The notes under the pieces: model-generated
Told to the model about the DNA's origin: nothing
What the model saw: the letters and a program-made list of their open reading frames with translations, nothing else
The model's database searches: none
Program-made: the position numbers and the translations under genes
Assembly: GCF_000014805.1 (NCBI RefSeq)
Contig: NC_008570.1
Coordinates: 1,431,001-1,495,000 of the forward strand
Source of the DNA: Aeromonas hydrophila subsp. hydrophila ATCC 7966
GTDB lineage: Bacteria > Pseudomonadota > Gammaproteobacteria > Enterobacterales > Aeromonadaceae
Length of the DNA stretch: 64,000 nucleotides
Reading direction: 5' to 3'
Shown: positions 18,803-26,901 of the stretch, one piece after another
Numbering within the stretch: position 1 is the first letter of the stretch
Layout: every line of letters starts with the position of its first letter

Positions 18803-19084
18803 TCATGCCTTGTGCTGCGCCGCGATTTTTTCGATGTCGTTGTGCGGGCGTGCGATGACGCGAGAGGTAACCACTTCGCCAATGCGTTTCGCCGCTTCCA
18901 CACCGGAATCCACCGCCGCATTGACCGCGCCGACGTCGCCTTTCACCATGGCGGTGACCAGGCCAGAGCCGACGTTCTCATAGCCGATCAGCTCGACGTT
19001 GGCGGCCTTGCACATGGCATCTGCCGCTTCGATGCAGGCCACCAGGCCTTTGGTCTCAATCAGACCAAGCGCTTCTTTCATCAT
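18803..19084 (-). CDS. BMC-H hexameric shell protein (paralogue 3 of 3)
   Basis: A 93-residue single BMC-domain shell protein forming hexameric facets. It opens [20 protein letters not shown] and has the pore region [11 protein letters not shown] and the edge motif VIARPHNDI. The central ~50 residues are identical to the next paralogue upstream, while the C-terminal third diverges ([26 protein letters not shown]). GGGAG precedes two consecutive ATGs. The third shell gene of the operon, it is followed by the aldehyde dehydrogenase. It is equivalent to the CmcA/B/C set of Klebsiella loci; one-to-one assignment is not possible here. Confidence 0.94.
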   Translation of the reverse strand: MMKEALGLIETKGLVACIEAADAMCKAANVELIGYENVGSGLVTAMVKGDVGAVNAAVDSGVEAAKRIGEVVTSRVIARPHNDIEKIAAQHKA

Positions 19085-19095
19085 GTTCTCTCCCG

Positions 19096-19380
19096 TTATT
19101 CGGCAATTTTGTAGTGGGCGACAATCTTGCTGATGTCGTTGTGCGGACGGGCGATGACCAGCGAGGTCACCACTTCACCGATGCGCTGTGCGGATTCCAC
19201 GCCGGAGTCCACCGCGGCTTTCACGGCCCCTACGTCGCCTTTCACCATGGCGGTGACCAGGCCAGAGCCGACGTTCTCATAGCCGATCAGCTCGACGTTG
19301 GCGGCTTTGCACATGGCATCCGCCGCTTCAATGCAGGCCACCAGGCCCTTGGTTTCAATCAAACCCAATGCATCACCCAT
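19096..19380 (-). CDS. BMC-H hexameric shell protein (paralogue 2 of 3)
   Basis: A 94-residue BMC-domain shell protein. It shares a common N-terminus with the first paralogue ([12 protein letters not shown]) and its central block with the third ([26 protein letters not shown]). The C-terminal end ([11 protein letters not shown]) is its own. This mosaic pattern points to tandem duplication with local gene conversion. It is spaced 11 bases before paralogue 3 and 16 bases after paralogue 1. Confidence 0.94.
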   Translation of the reverse strand: MGDALGLIETKGLVACIEAADAMCKAANVELIGYENVGSGLVTAMVKGDVGAVKAAVDSGVESAQRIGEVVTSLVIARPHNDISKIVAHYKIAE

Positions 19381-19396
19381 TTGCGATCTCCCGGCC

Positions 19397-19675
19397 TCAA
19401 GCCTTGTGTTTAATGACGATTTTGTTGATGTCGTTGTGCGGACGGGCGATGACCAGCGAGGTCACCACTTCACCGATGCGCTGTGCCGACTCCACGCCGG
19501 AATCCACCGCCGCTTTCACCGCGCCGACATCCCCCTTCACCATGACGGTGACCAGGCCAGAGCCGATGTTTTCATAGCTGATCAGCTCCACGTTGGCGGA
19601 TTTGCACATGGCATCCGCGGCTTCAATGCAGGCCACCAGACCTTTGGTTTCGATAAGCCCCAATGCATCACCCAT
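19397..19675 (-). CDS. BMC-H hexameric shell protein (paralogue 1 of 3, first gene of operon)
   Basis: A 92-residue BMC-domain shell protein and the promoter-proximal gene of the choline operon. It differs from its neighbours in and near the pore/interface region: [15 protein letters not shown] where the others have [15 protein letters not shown], and KSANVE for KAANVE. The Gly-to-Ser change could alter hexamer properties or allow mixed facets. GGAG lies upstream of the ATG. Confidence 0.94.
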   Translation of the reverse strand: MGDALGLIETKGLVACIEAADAMCKSANVELISYENIGSGLVTVMVKGDVGAVKAAVDSGVESAQRIGEVVTSLVIARPHNDINKIVIKHKA

Positions 19676-20039
19676 GGTGATCTCCTCAGAACAGATTGTG
19701 TGGTGTGGTTAAGGAACTCCGTCCGTGTCACGGCGTTGAGCCACGGTTGCGGCGTTCAATCGCCACTATAGGTACTGGCGGCATTTGTGGAATTTGAATC
19801 TGTAAAATTGAGATATTTAGTTTGTTGTTCTGTATTTATGATTTTTATAAGCCGTATTTATCTATCTATGCTGCGACCACGAGGCTGTTTTCGCCTTGCA
19901 TAAGGCCGAATTCAGGCCCGGGAAAAGATCGTTGGTCGATGTTAATGAGTTGTTGGGCAATGGGGGCCGAGAGGTAATTTGGCCGGCTGCTAACTGTGGC
20001 GGAGCTCATGTTTTGCCGGCGAGGCTAAATGTAAAAAGT
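19676..20039. other. upstream region of the choline operon, no gene
   Basis: The first part (about 19790-19880) is AT-rich and probably holds the minus-strand operon promoter. A weak candidate -10 is TATAGT (complement of 19765-19770) with a poor -35 (ATTCCA) 17 bases upstream. No clear sigma-54 element, CRP or FNR site was seen. Nothing in it looks coding. Confidence 0.4.
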
Positions 20040-20340
20040 GAGCCGGGTGTGACGGGAAGGCGAGATAAGGGCGGTGAGGGCGGGTCAGACGGGGAGAGGT
20101 GGCATTGAGAGCGGGGCGCGCGTCATGTGGGTGCCGGTGCGAGAGTGGATGGGTCGGGCTGGAAAAGTAGCGGGTGCCGGTCTTGCCTGGTGATGCGCAA
20201 GGGGCGTCTTGTCGGCACGGATGTGCAGTCGGGGGAAGGGGGGGGGCAGGCCGAATCAGGGCTGAGTCATCAGGGGCTTGCACGGGTCAGGTTGTGGGGG
20301 CAGGGCGATATGTGTGCGTCATCGGCGCTTGGGTCGGGGC
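20040..20340 (-). terminator. C-rich, G-poor stretch: candidate Rho-dependent terminator after fidL-like gene
   Basis: Read on the minus strand, this ~300-base non-coding region is strongly C-rich and G-poor. In 20221-20280, for example, 30 of 60 minus-strand bases are C and 10 are G. That composition is typical of rut sites. No intrinsic hairpin with a U tract follows the fidL-like gene, and the choline operon begins just beyond in the same direction. Inference only. Confidence 0.35.
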
Positions 20341-20359
20341 ATCTGCCGTATTGCCGGGA

Positions 20360-20875
20360 CTAGTTCAGTTCGCTGCCGGATTTGAGGGTGCAGATCCAGA
20401 GCGGCGAGTTGATGGAGCTCAGCAGTATGGCCTGCTGATTGAGCCGCTGGGCGCTCAGAAACAGCCCATCGTGACTGTCGGACATCTCGCGCATGAAGTA
20501 GTCGAAGATCACGTCCGGCGATTGATCGATGGAGGAGGCGCTCGCATCCCATTTGTTGATGCGGTACTGACGCTCGGTGGCGGAGACCCGGTTGCTGCTA
20601 TAGGTAAACGTGACGTAGCGCTGGAGGTAGAGCCAGCCTGCGGCCGAATCGGTATAGCCTTCAACCACCATGGAGCCTTTCCCCTGGCGGCCGAAATTGA
20701 AGTGGATGTTGCCGTTGACGTTCTCTTTGTTCATGTCCTCAAAGCGCATGATGCCTTTGGTGGCGCAGCTCATGACACCATCATTTTCGCTGGGCAGCTG
20801 GTAGCAGGCATAGAGTGCCGCGGCGAGGAACAGGGTGCAGGAGAAGAGAAAGAAGGGACGCGGCGCAAGTATCAT
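20360..20875 (-). CDS. FidL-like membrane protein
   Basis: A 171-residue protein with one N-terminal hydrophobic helix (PFFLFSCTLFLAAALYACY, residues ~6-24) and a periplasmic domain containing scattered polar strands (IHFNFGRQGKGSMVVEGY, GWLYLQRYVTFTYSSNR). This looks like the FidL-like family. In Salmonella SPI-3 fidL follows marT, a ToxR-type regulator, and here too it follows a ToxR-like gene. The start at 20875 is chosen because its ATG overlaps the upstream stop (TGATG) with GGAAG five bases before; a longer frame to 20911 is less likely. A role in modulating the regulator, ToxS-like, is inferred. Confidence 0.7.
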   Translation of the reverse strand: MILAPRPFFLFSCTLFLAAALYACYQLPSENDGVMSCATKGIMRFEDMNKENVNGNIHFNFGRQGKGSMVVEGYTDSAAGWLYLQRYVTFTYSSNRVSATERQYRINKWDASASSIDQSPDVIFDYFMREMSDSHDGLFLSAQRLNQQAILLSSINSPLWICTLKSGSELN

Positions 20876-21684
20876 CACGGCTTCCAGGAGTAGTAGAAAT
20901 AGTTGTCGCAATAGCTGAACGGGTTGTCTTCGTGCATGGCGCAGTGGGCCAGAAATACCCGGCCCAGGCCGTTGGTTTCCAGTCTGTCCCCGTAGAAAAA
21001 CAAAAAACGCTCACCGGGTTTGCAACTGATGTTCAAGCGCTGGCGCACCTGCTCGAAATGCTCACCGTAGGTCGTGGCGCTGACCGAGCGCAGCATCTCG
21101 TCGCTGGCCAGCAATTCGCACTGGCTGTTGGGGATCCCGGTCAGGGTGACGGGGCGCGGCTCACGGCCATTCAAGAGACCGAATGCCAGCAGCATGAGGG
21201 CAAACGCGAGCATGCAGCCCCCCGCGATGTACCAGCAGATGCCGCGTGAACGGGGGGTGAGGGGAAGTGGCCATTCGGCAGGGTCGAATGCCGGCTCGGC
21301 GGCGGCCACCGTGGAGGGCGAAGGCACTATTTCAATGGATGGTGCAGGCACATGCTCAATAGGCTCGATAATGACCTCGGGATTGAGCTGCAAATAACCG
21401 CGCGACACCGTGATGATGATATTGTCGATATCGTAGTGGCGAAAAGCTTTGCGCAATATGCTCAGGTATTGGTTGAGGTTACTGTTCGATGAGGTTAATC
21501 CGTTATCGTCCCAGACTTTTTTAAGCACTTCCTCGCGGCTGACTATCCCGGTATTTCGCAAGAAAAAATAAAACAGCGCATTGGCGGTGATGGATAATTG
21601 GCTGTCCGGCTCAACGCTTTCCCGCTGAGTCAGGGAACCATCGGTCGCGTCATAAATGAAGCGGGCATTGATGTGGTAGCGCAT
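20875..21684 (-). CDS. ToxR-like membrane-bound transcriptional regulator (MarT/CadC-type)
   Basis: A 269-residue regulator. The N-terminal ~100 residues form an OmpR/ToxR-type winged helix (LTANALFYFFL-like core, EEVLKKVWDDNGLTSSNSNLNQYLSILRKAF, TVSRGYL). A Pro-rich linker (residues ~105-145), a single membrane helix (YIAGGCMLAFALMLLAFGLL, ~151-170) and a ~95-residue periplasmic domain with four or five cysteines follow. It therefore binds DNA from the membrane and may sense an external signal or redox state. It is coupled to the FidL-like gene by a TGATG overlap and lies 21 bases after the TetR gene, so the three probably form one operon. The target is unknown; proximity to the choline operon is suggestive only. 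Confidence 0.8.
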   Translation of the reverse strand: MRYHINARFIYDATDGSLTQRESVEPDSQLSITANALFYFFLRNTGIVSREEVLKKVWDDNGLTSSNSNLNQYLSILRKAFRHYDIDNIIITVSRGYLQLNPEVIIEPIEHVPAPSIEIVPSPSTVAAAEPAFDPAEWPLPLTPRSRGICWYIAGGCMLAFALMLLAFGLLNGREPRPVTLTGIPNSQCELLASDEMLRSVSATTYGEHFEQVRQRLNISCKPGERFLFFYGDRLETNGLGRVFLAHCAMHEDNPFSYCDNYFYYSWKP

Positions 21685-21705
21685 CTCGGCCTCAATCCAT
21701 CAGCT

Positions 21706-22278
21706 TCACGTGGGGAGCGTCATATTATGCAGGGTCTTGACCAGCGCCTGACGGTGCTCGGTGCTCATGGTGCGCCCCTCGGTCAATTCCGATAGCCAGA
21801 TGCCGTCTGCGGCATAACGTACCAGGGTGCCGGTATGGCCATTATCCAGTTCATCCCCTTGCGCCAGATGCGCCAGCATCCAGTCACGCCAGCATTGCCG
21901 CAGCACCGGCTCATCTGGCATGGCCAGCGAGAGCACCATCAGCTGGCGGCTCTCCTGGGTGTCCGTCAATTCAGGAGCAGAGAGATAGTGCAGGTAAGCA
22001 CGGGTAAAGCGGCCGTAGGCGGTCTTGTCTGCCGCCATCAGTGCTGAGATGGCCTCTTCCATGATGGCCAGCAGACGCGCAAACAGGGCAAAGATCAGCG
22101 CCTGCTTGTTGGGGAAGTGGTGCAGCAAGCCCCCCTTGCTCACCCCGGCCTCATAGGCAACGGCGTTCAACGACAGGGCGGCGATACCATCCCGGCCGGC
22201 GATGGTGGCGGCCGACTCCAGCAGTTGTCGATAAAGACGTACAGGGTCTTTTTTTCTATGTTGGGTTTCTATGTTCAT
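21706..22278 (-). CDS. TetR-family transcriptional regulator
   Basis: A 190-residue repressor. The N-terminal HTH (residues ~15-62: LLESAATIAGRDGIAALSLNAVAYEAGVSKGGLLHHFPNK) is classical TetR; the helical C-terminal ligand domain has no recognisable specificity. The start at 22278 (MNIETQ) is preferred over 22311 because the region between them is a perfect palindrome that looks like the gene's own operator. It is the first gene of a probable TetR / ToxR-like / FidL-like operon. Its ligand is unknown. Confidence 0.88.
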   Translation of the reverse strand: MNIETQHRKKDPVRLYRQLLESAATIAGRDGIAALSLNAVAYEAGVSKGGLLHHFPNKQALIFALFARLLAIMEEAISALMAADKTAYGRFTRAYLHYLSAPELTDTQESRQLMVLSLAMPDEPVLRQCWRDWMLAHLAQGDELDNGHTGTLVRYAADGIWLSELTEGRTMSTEHRQALVKTLHNMTLPT

Positions 22279-22285
22279 GGCCCAA

Positions 22286-22307
22286 TCATACCGACCAGAC
22301 GGTATGA
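22286..22307. promoter_or_regulatory. 22-bp palindrome, probable TetR-family operator
   Basis: TCATACCG-N6-CGGTATGA is a perfect 8-bp inverted repeat immediately upstream of the TetR start codon. Size and symmetry are those of AcrR/QacR-type operators, pointing to autorepression. Confidence 0.7.
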
Positions 22308-22311
22308 TCAT

Positions 22312-22692
22312 TCTTGATCGCCATCAATATGAGGAAATGGGACGCGGGAGGAAAAGTCGTTATTGTGTGGTGCTTCACAAATAACCTTGAAATAAAGATG
22401 AAAGCGTCGCTTTAAATATTTTAATTGGATTTGTTTGAGAACTCTACTTGTGTATTGAACACGACGTTTTTATCTCCTGGTTAAAGTCATTTTCAATGAG
22501 GAATAACTATTTTAAGGAGTCTAGATAGGGATTAAGTTGTCATTTGTTTACCTCATTGCAGCAATCATTTTCCTGAGTGCTCATCTCTTCTATTTAACCA
22601 TGGCGCGATTGTTTTCAGTGGTAAGGTATATATTTATGCCACCTTTGGCCATGGCGGAAATATAAAAAAGCAGTGTGTTTGTTGGCGTCACC
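22312..22692. other. AT-rich intergenic region between TetR and LysR genes
   Basis: About 380 bases, markedly more AT-rich than the flanks. It lies upstream of the TetR gene and downstream of the LysR gene (both minus strand). It probably contains the TetR promoter and the end of the lysR transcript. No convincing intrinsic terminator was found; a weak CCGCC/GGTGG hairpin lies near 22640-22656. The only candidate gene is the short plus-strand frame described separately. Confidence 0.5.
22537..22665 (+). CDS. possible 42-residue single-helix membrane peptide
   Basis: A TTG-started frame with AGGGA five bases upstream. It encodes a hydrophobic helix (VYLIAAIIFLSAHLFYL) followed by a short basic, Met-rich tail. 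Size and layout fit a small inner-membrane protein, but AT-rich DNA readily produces hydrophobic frames by chance and no promoter or terminator was confirmed. Confidence 0.15.
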   Translation: MSFVYLIAAIIFLSAHLFYLTMARLFSVVRYIFMPPLAMAEI

Positions 22693-23607
22693 TTATTTTT
22701 CAAGAGGGGCATCTGCCTCTCGCACCAGCTCGAGGAAGGCGCGCATGGCGGGGGTGATGCTGTGCTGGCGGGTGATGAAGGCGGTGTGGCCGATGTCGCG
22801 TTGCGGCGCCAGTGGCAGGCAGACCAGATCCGAGAGCTTGCTGGCGGATCGGGCGAGGCCGGCACTGACGATGGCCCAGCCCAGCCGGTGGCGCACGGCG
22901 CTCACCAGATGAAACAGGGAGTCGGTTTCCAGCACCACGTCAAGCCGGATGCCGGCCCGCTCGGCGGCGCGGTCCAGATACTTGCGAAACTGCATGGTGC
23001 GGCTGGGCAGTACCAGCGGCCGCTGCTGCAGTGCGGTCAGGGTCAGCTTATCGCCGGGGAGGCTCTGATCCGCCTCGTCGCGGTTCATCAGCACCGCCAT
23101 CTGGTTGTTGCCCTGGGGATAGAGGTGGAAAGTCTGTCTGGCGGCACCGGTGAGCGGCTCATCAAACCCCAGCCCGATATCGCACTGGTGCAGCTCCAGC
23201 TGTGACAGCAGGGCTTCGTTGCTGAGCACCGAGAGACGGATGACGATGTCCGGGTAGCGCTGCTTGCAGCGGGCGATGAGCGGCATGATGTCGACATTGG
23301 ACTGGGGCACGATGCCGATGCGCAAGGTGCCGGAGAGCTCGCCATGAAACAGTGCCAGCTCCTGCTTGAGCGCCTCCTGCTCCAGCAGCATCCGCTCGGC
23401 ATACTGGCGCACCAGCTCGCCCGCTTCGGTGAGGGCGACGAACTGGCTGGTACGCACCACCAGATCGGTGCCGAGGTTTTTCTCCAGTGCCGTGATGCTG
23501 GCTGAGAGGGTCGGCTGGGTGATGTGGCAGGCCTTGGCCGCCCTGGCAAAATGCTGATGTTTGGCCAGTTCGTGGAAATAGTGCAGCTGCTTGATGTTCA
23601 TGATCAT
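22693..23607 (-). CDS. LysR-family transcriptional regulator
   Basis: A 304-residue LTTR. The N-terminal HTH (residues ~1-62: NIKQLHYFHELAKHQHFARAAKACHITQPTLSASITALEKNLG) is textbook; residues ~90-300 form the periplasmic-binding-protein-like effector domain (TLRIGIVPQ, DIGLGFDEP, GLGWAIVSAG-like). It is divergent from fdhD and the YdeP-like oxidoreductase across ~150 bases containing an inverted repeat. LTTRs usually regulate the divergent gene, so control of that pair is inferred. The coinducer is unknown. The second in-frame ATG (23601) is an equally possible start; neither has a strong ribosome site. Confidence 0.92.
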   Translation of the reverse strand: MIMNIKQLHYFHELAKHQHFARAAKACHITQPTLSASITALEKNLGTDLVVRTSQFVALTEAGELVRQYAERMLLEQEALKQELALFHGELSGTLRIGIVPQSNVDIMPLIARCKQRYPDIVIRLSVLSNEALLSQLELHQCDIGLGFDEPLTGAARQTFHLYPQGNNQMAVLMNRDEADQSLPGDKLTLTALQQRPLVLPSRTMQFRKYLDRAAERAGIRLDVVLETDSLFHLVSAVRHRLGWAIVSAGLARSASKLSDLVCLPLAPQRDIGHTAFITRQHSITPAMRAFLELVREADAPLEK

Positions 23608-23656
23608 TCGGGAGGCGAGGATGAACCTAAAAATTAATCAATTGAAAAAACGTCGT

Positions 23657-23675
23657 CAATAGAACAACTCTATTG
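23657..23675. promoter_or_regulatory. inverted repeat in the LysR/fdhD divergent region
   Basis: CAATAG-N7-CTATTG is a perfect 6-bp dyad (19 bp overall) in the intergenic region. A second, looser dyad TTGA-N10-TCAA overlaps it at 23642-23659. LysR-family regulators bind dyads of this size, so it is a candidate site for the neighbouring LTTR. Confidence 0.5.
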
Positions 23676-23755
23676 CCATATAGATTTATTTCATTGGTTT
23701 TGCGTCTGCCGCCTCTCTAAACTTGAATGCAGTTTGCATTTTTAGGCCAACCTGC

Positions 23756-24553
23756 ATGCCTGCCCATTCTCCCGTCGCAACCCCCGCCAACTTGCCGTCA
23801 CTGGATCATCTGGTGGAAGAGGTAGCCGTCGCCATCAACATCAATGGCATCAACCATGCGGTGATGATGGCGACCCCGGACGATCTCGACGACTTTGCCG
23901 TCGGCTTTCTGTTTGGTGAGGGGATCATCCGGCATAACCACGAAGTCCACGACATCCAGGTCGCGCCAGCCGAACAGGGTATTGTGCTGGATGTGACCAT
24001 TGCCAACCGCTCTATGGCCGCTCTGGCCGAACACAAGCGCCGGCTGACCGGGGTGACCGGCTGCGGCATCTGCGGCGTGGCGGCGGTGGAGCAGGCGCTG
24101 CCCGCATTGCCGGTGTTGCCACTGACGCCGCCGCTGGATGGGGCCTTGCTGGCAGGGCTGCGCCCTCAGATCGCCCAGTGGCAGCTCAAGGGACAGCAAC
24201 ACGGTGCCCTGCATGCGGCGCTGGCGCTGGATGCCGAGGGCCGGATCCTGCACTGCCGGGAAGATATCGGGCGCCACAATGCCCTCGACAAGCTGATCGG
24301 CCTGCTGCTGCGCGGGCACAGTGCGTGTGACACCCTGGTGGTGACCAGCCGCTGCGGCAGCGAGCTGGTGCAAAAAGCCGCCCGTTTCGGTGCCCGTCAC
24401 CTCATCTGTCTGGCATCGCCCAGTCAGCTGGCGGTCAGGCTGGCCCTCAAATACAACCTCAACGTCGTTCATATTCCCAAGTTTGATGCCCCGGTCAGCT
24501 ACTCCAGCTATCGTCCGGCGGATCCCATCGGAGAGTGCCATGAGTCATATTGA
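23756..24553 (+). CDS. fdhD: formate dehydrogenase accessory sulfurtransferase FdhD
   Basis: A 265-residue protein (276 if the upstream ATG at 23723 is used) that transfers sulfur from IscS to the molybdenum cofactor of formate-dehydrogenase-type enzymes. The essential CXXC is in VTGCGICGVAA. Other family landmarks are VMMATPDDLDDFAVGFLFGEGI, HCREDIGRHNALDK and TSRCGSELVQKA. The start at 23756 begins the recognisable N-terminus, though neither start has a strong ribosome site. The next gene starts 14 bases before its stop, so FdhD is translationally coupled to a likely molybdopterin client enzyme. Confidence 0.93.
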   Translation: MPAHSPVATPANLPSLDHLVEEVAVAININGINHAVMMATPDDLDDFAVGFLFGEGIIRHNHEVHDIQVAPAEQGIVLDVTIANRSMAALAEHKRRLTGVTGCGICGVAAVEQALPALPVLPLTPPLDGALLAGLRPQIAQWQLKGQQHGALHAALALDAEGRILHCREDIGRHNALDKLIGLLLRGHSACDTLVVTSRCGSELVQKAARFGARHLICLASPSQLAVRLALKYNLNVVHIPKFDAPVSYSSYRPADPIGECHESY

Positions 24554-26828
24554 AAAGCCCGCCAAAGCCGGCGGTTTTTCGTCCCTGCAATCCACCATGA
24601 AACAGGTGCTGCGCAGCCAGAAGACCCGTCAGAACATCAAGAACCTGCTGCGGGTCAACCAGACCGATGGCTTCGACTGCCCGGGCTGCGCCTGGGGTGA
24701 CAACGACCACGGCACCTTCCAGTTTTGTGAAAACGGCGCCAAGGCGGTGGCCTGGGAATCCACCGGCAAGACGGTGGGGGCCGAGTTTTTCGCCGCCCAC
24801 TCGGTACGCCAGCTGGCGACCCAGAGCGACTACTGGCTCGAGTATCAGGGGCGGCTGACCGAGCCGATGTGCTACAACCCGGCGACCGATCACTACGAGC
24901 CAACAAGCTGGGACGATGCCTTTGCCCTGATCGCGGACACCCTCAAGGGGCTGAATAGCCCGGACGAGGTGGAGTTCTACACCTCGGGGCGTGCCAGCAA
25001 CGAAGCTTCTTATCTTTATCAGCTGTTTGGCCGCCTGTTTGGTACCAACAACTTCCCCGACTGCTCCAACATGTGCCACGAGGCGAGCGGGGTGGCGCTG
25101 ATCCAGTCGGTCGGCATCGGCAAGGGGACTGTGGTGCTGGGTGACTTCGATCAGGCCGATGCGGTGTTCGTCTATGGCCAGAATCCGGGTACCAACCATC
25201 CGCGCATGATGAATGCCCTGCGCCAGGCGGCGCGTGGCGGCTGCAAGATCGTCAGCTTCAACAACTTGAAAGAGGTAGCGCTGGAGCGTTTTGCCAGCCC
25301 GCAGAGCCCGCTCGAGCTGCTGACCCCGGCTGCCACCACCATCAGCCACCAATACCTGACGCCGAAACTGGGGGGTGACATGGCCGCCATCCGCGGCATG
25401 GCCAAGTACATCCTGGAAGAGGCGCCACAGGTGGTGGATCGCGACTTCATCGCCCGCCACACCCGCCATTTTGATGAGTATGAGGCGCAGGTGCGTGCCA
25501 CCGACTGGGCGGCAATCGAGCAGCAGTCCGGCCTGACTCGCGCCGATATCGTGCAGGCAGCCAAGGTCTTTGCCGCCAGCCAGCGCATTATCAGTTGCTG
25601 GGCTATGGGGGTGACCCAGCATCTGCACTCGGTCGATACCATCCGCGAAATCGTCAACCTGCATCTGATGCGCGGTCAGATTGGCAAGCCGGGGGCGGGG
25701 CTCTGTCCGGTACGGGGCCACAGCAACGTGCAGGGCAACCGCACCATGGGGATCAACGAAAAGCCGACCGCCGCCTTTATCGACCGGCTCGAGCGTCACC
25801 TGCAGGTGAGCCTGCCGCGGGCCCGTGGCCACAACGTTTACGAGGCGCTCAAGGCGCTGGACGAAGGCAAGAGCAAGGTGCTCATCTGCCTGGGCGGCAA
25901 CCTGGCGGCAGCGGCGCCCGATACCGGCTTCACCTACGGGGCGATGAAAAAGGCCGAACTCAACGTGCAGATCAGCACCAAGCTCAACCGCAGCCACCTG
26001 CAGGTAGGCAAGGCGGCGCTGATCCTGCCCTGCCTCGGCCGTACCGAGCTCGATATCCAGCGCAGCGGCAACCAGAAGATCACGGTGGAGGACACCTTCA
26101 GCATGGTACACGCCTCGACCGGTGCGGCCGAGCCGGTCTCGGCGCTCTGCTTCTCCGAGACTGATATAGTGGCGCGGATGGCTCACGCTACCGTGGGTAG
26201 CGAGCGGGTCGACTGGCTCGCCCTGCGCGATGACTACGCGCTTATCCGCGATCTTATCGAGCAGACTATCGCCGGTTTTGCCGATTTCAATGCCCGCATC
26301 CAGCAGCCGTGCGGTTTTCATCTCGATAACTCCGCGGCGCTGCTGACCTGGAATACTGCCAGCGGCTGCGCTGAGTTTCGTGCCAGCACCCTACCGCAAT
26401 CAGTGCTGCCGGAGTGTACCCGCCATGCCGAGCAGATGGCGGATCAGCCGGTACTGCTGCTACAGAGCCTGCGCTCTCACGATCAGTACAACACCACCAT
26501 CTACGGCATGGATGACCGTTATCGCGGCATCAAGGGCCAGCGCAACGTGGTGTTCATGAATGAGGCGGATGCCCGTCAGCTTGGCTTTGCCGAAGGGGAT
26601 CGGGTCGACATGGCGGCCATCTGCAACGACGGGCGCGAGCGTAGCGTGACGGGTTTTGTGGTGGTGATCTACGAGATCCCGCGTGGCAACATCGCGGCCT
26701 ACTATCCGGAAACCAACCCACTGGTCCCCATCGACAGCATAGGGGCGGGCTCGTTTACGCCGACCTCCAAGTCCATCCCGGTGCTGGTGACTGCTTCCAA
26801 TCGGCAGGACAATCTGTTGCTGCTATGA
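24540..26828 (+). CDS. FdhF/YdeP-family molybdopterin oxidoreductase
   Basis: A 762-residue Mo/W-bis-MGD enzyme of the YdeP family (E. coli YdeP is about the same length). The N-terminal segment has a CPGCAW motif, consistent with a reduced Fe-S site, rather than the four-Cys cluster of true formate dehydrogenases. Molybdopterin domains follow (SGRASNEASYLYQLFGR, CSNMCHEASG, GQNPGTNHPRM, RGHSNVQGNRTMG), and a C-terminal dinucleotide-binding domain (SHDQYNTTIYGMDDRYRG). YdeP is linked to acid resistance in E. coli; its substrate is not established. The ATG at 24540 overlaps fdhD; an upstream extension to 24390 reads through fdhD out of frame. A strong hairpin terminator lies ~75 bases downstream. 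Confidence 0.9.
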   Translation: MSHIEKPAKAGGFSSLQSTMKQVLRSQKTRQNIKNLLRVNQTDGFDCPGCAWGDNDHGTFQFCENGAKAVAWESTGKTVGAEFFAAHSVRQLATQSDYWLEYQGRLTEPMCYNPATDHYEPTSWDDAFALIADTLKGLNSPDEVEFYTSGRASNEASYLYQLFGRLFGTNNFPDCSNMCHEASGVALIQSVGIGKGTVVLGDFDQADAVFVYGQNPGTNHPRMMNALRQAARGGCKIVSFNNLKEVALERFASPQSPLELLTPAATTISHQYLTPKLGGDMAAIRGMAKYILEEAPQVVDRDFIARHTRHFDEYEAQVRATDWAAIEQQSGLTRADIVQAAKVFAASQRIISCWAMGVTQHLHSVDTIREIVNLHLMRGQIGKPGAGLCPVRGHSNVQGNRTMGINEKPTAAFIDRLERHLQVSLPRARGHNVYEALKALDEGKSKVLICLGGNLAAAAPDTGFTYGAMKKAELNVQISTKLNRSHLQVGKAALILPCLGRTELDIQRSGNQKITVEDTFSMVHASTGAAEPVSALCFSETDIVARMAHATVGSERVDWLALRDDYALIRDLIEQTIAGFADFNARIQQPCGFHLDNSAALLTWNTASGCAEFRASTLPQSVLPECTRHAEQMADQPVLLLQSLRSHDQYNTTIYGMDDRYRGIKGQRNVVFMNEADARQLGFAEGDRVDMAAICNDGRERSVTGFVVVIYEIPRGNIAAYYPETNPLVPIDSIGAGSFTPTSKSIPVLVTASNRQDNLLLL

Positions 26829-26901
26829 GCTGAGAGGTTTGCAGGCGTGAGCCGGTTCAAGCCTGCCAGCCCAATGCAGCAGAGCCCGCACATCCTATAA
26901 A

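Noticed and set aside
17124..18983. 619-codon plus-strand open frame opposite the aldehyde dehydrogenase
   Set aside because: The minus strand encodes a complete acylating aldehyde dehydrogenase with catalytic Cys and encapsulation helix; the plus frame has no domain.
24495..26321. 608-codon minus-strand open frame opposite the YdeP-like gene
   Set aside because: Antisense to conserved molybdopterin domains, with low-complexity composition.
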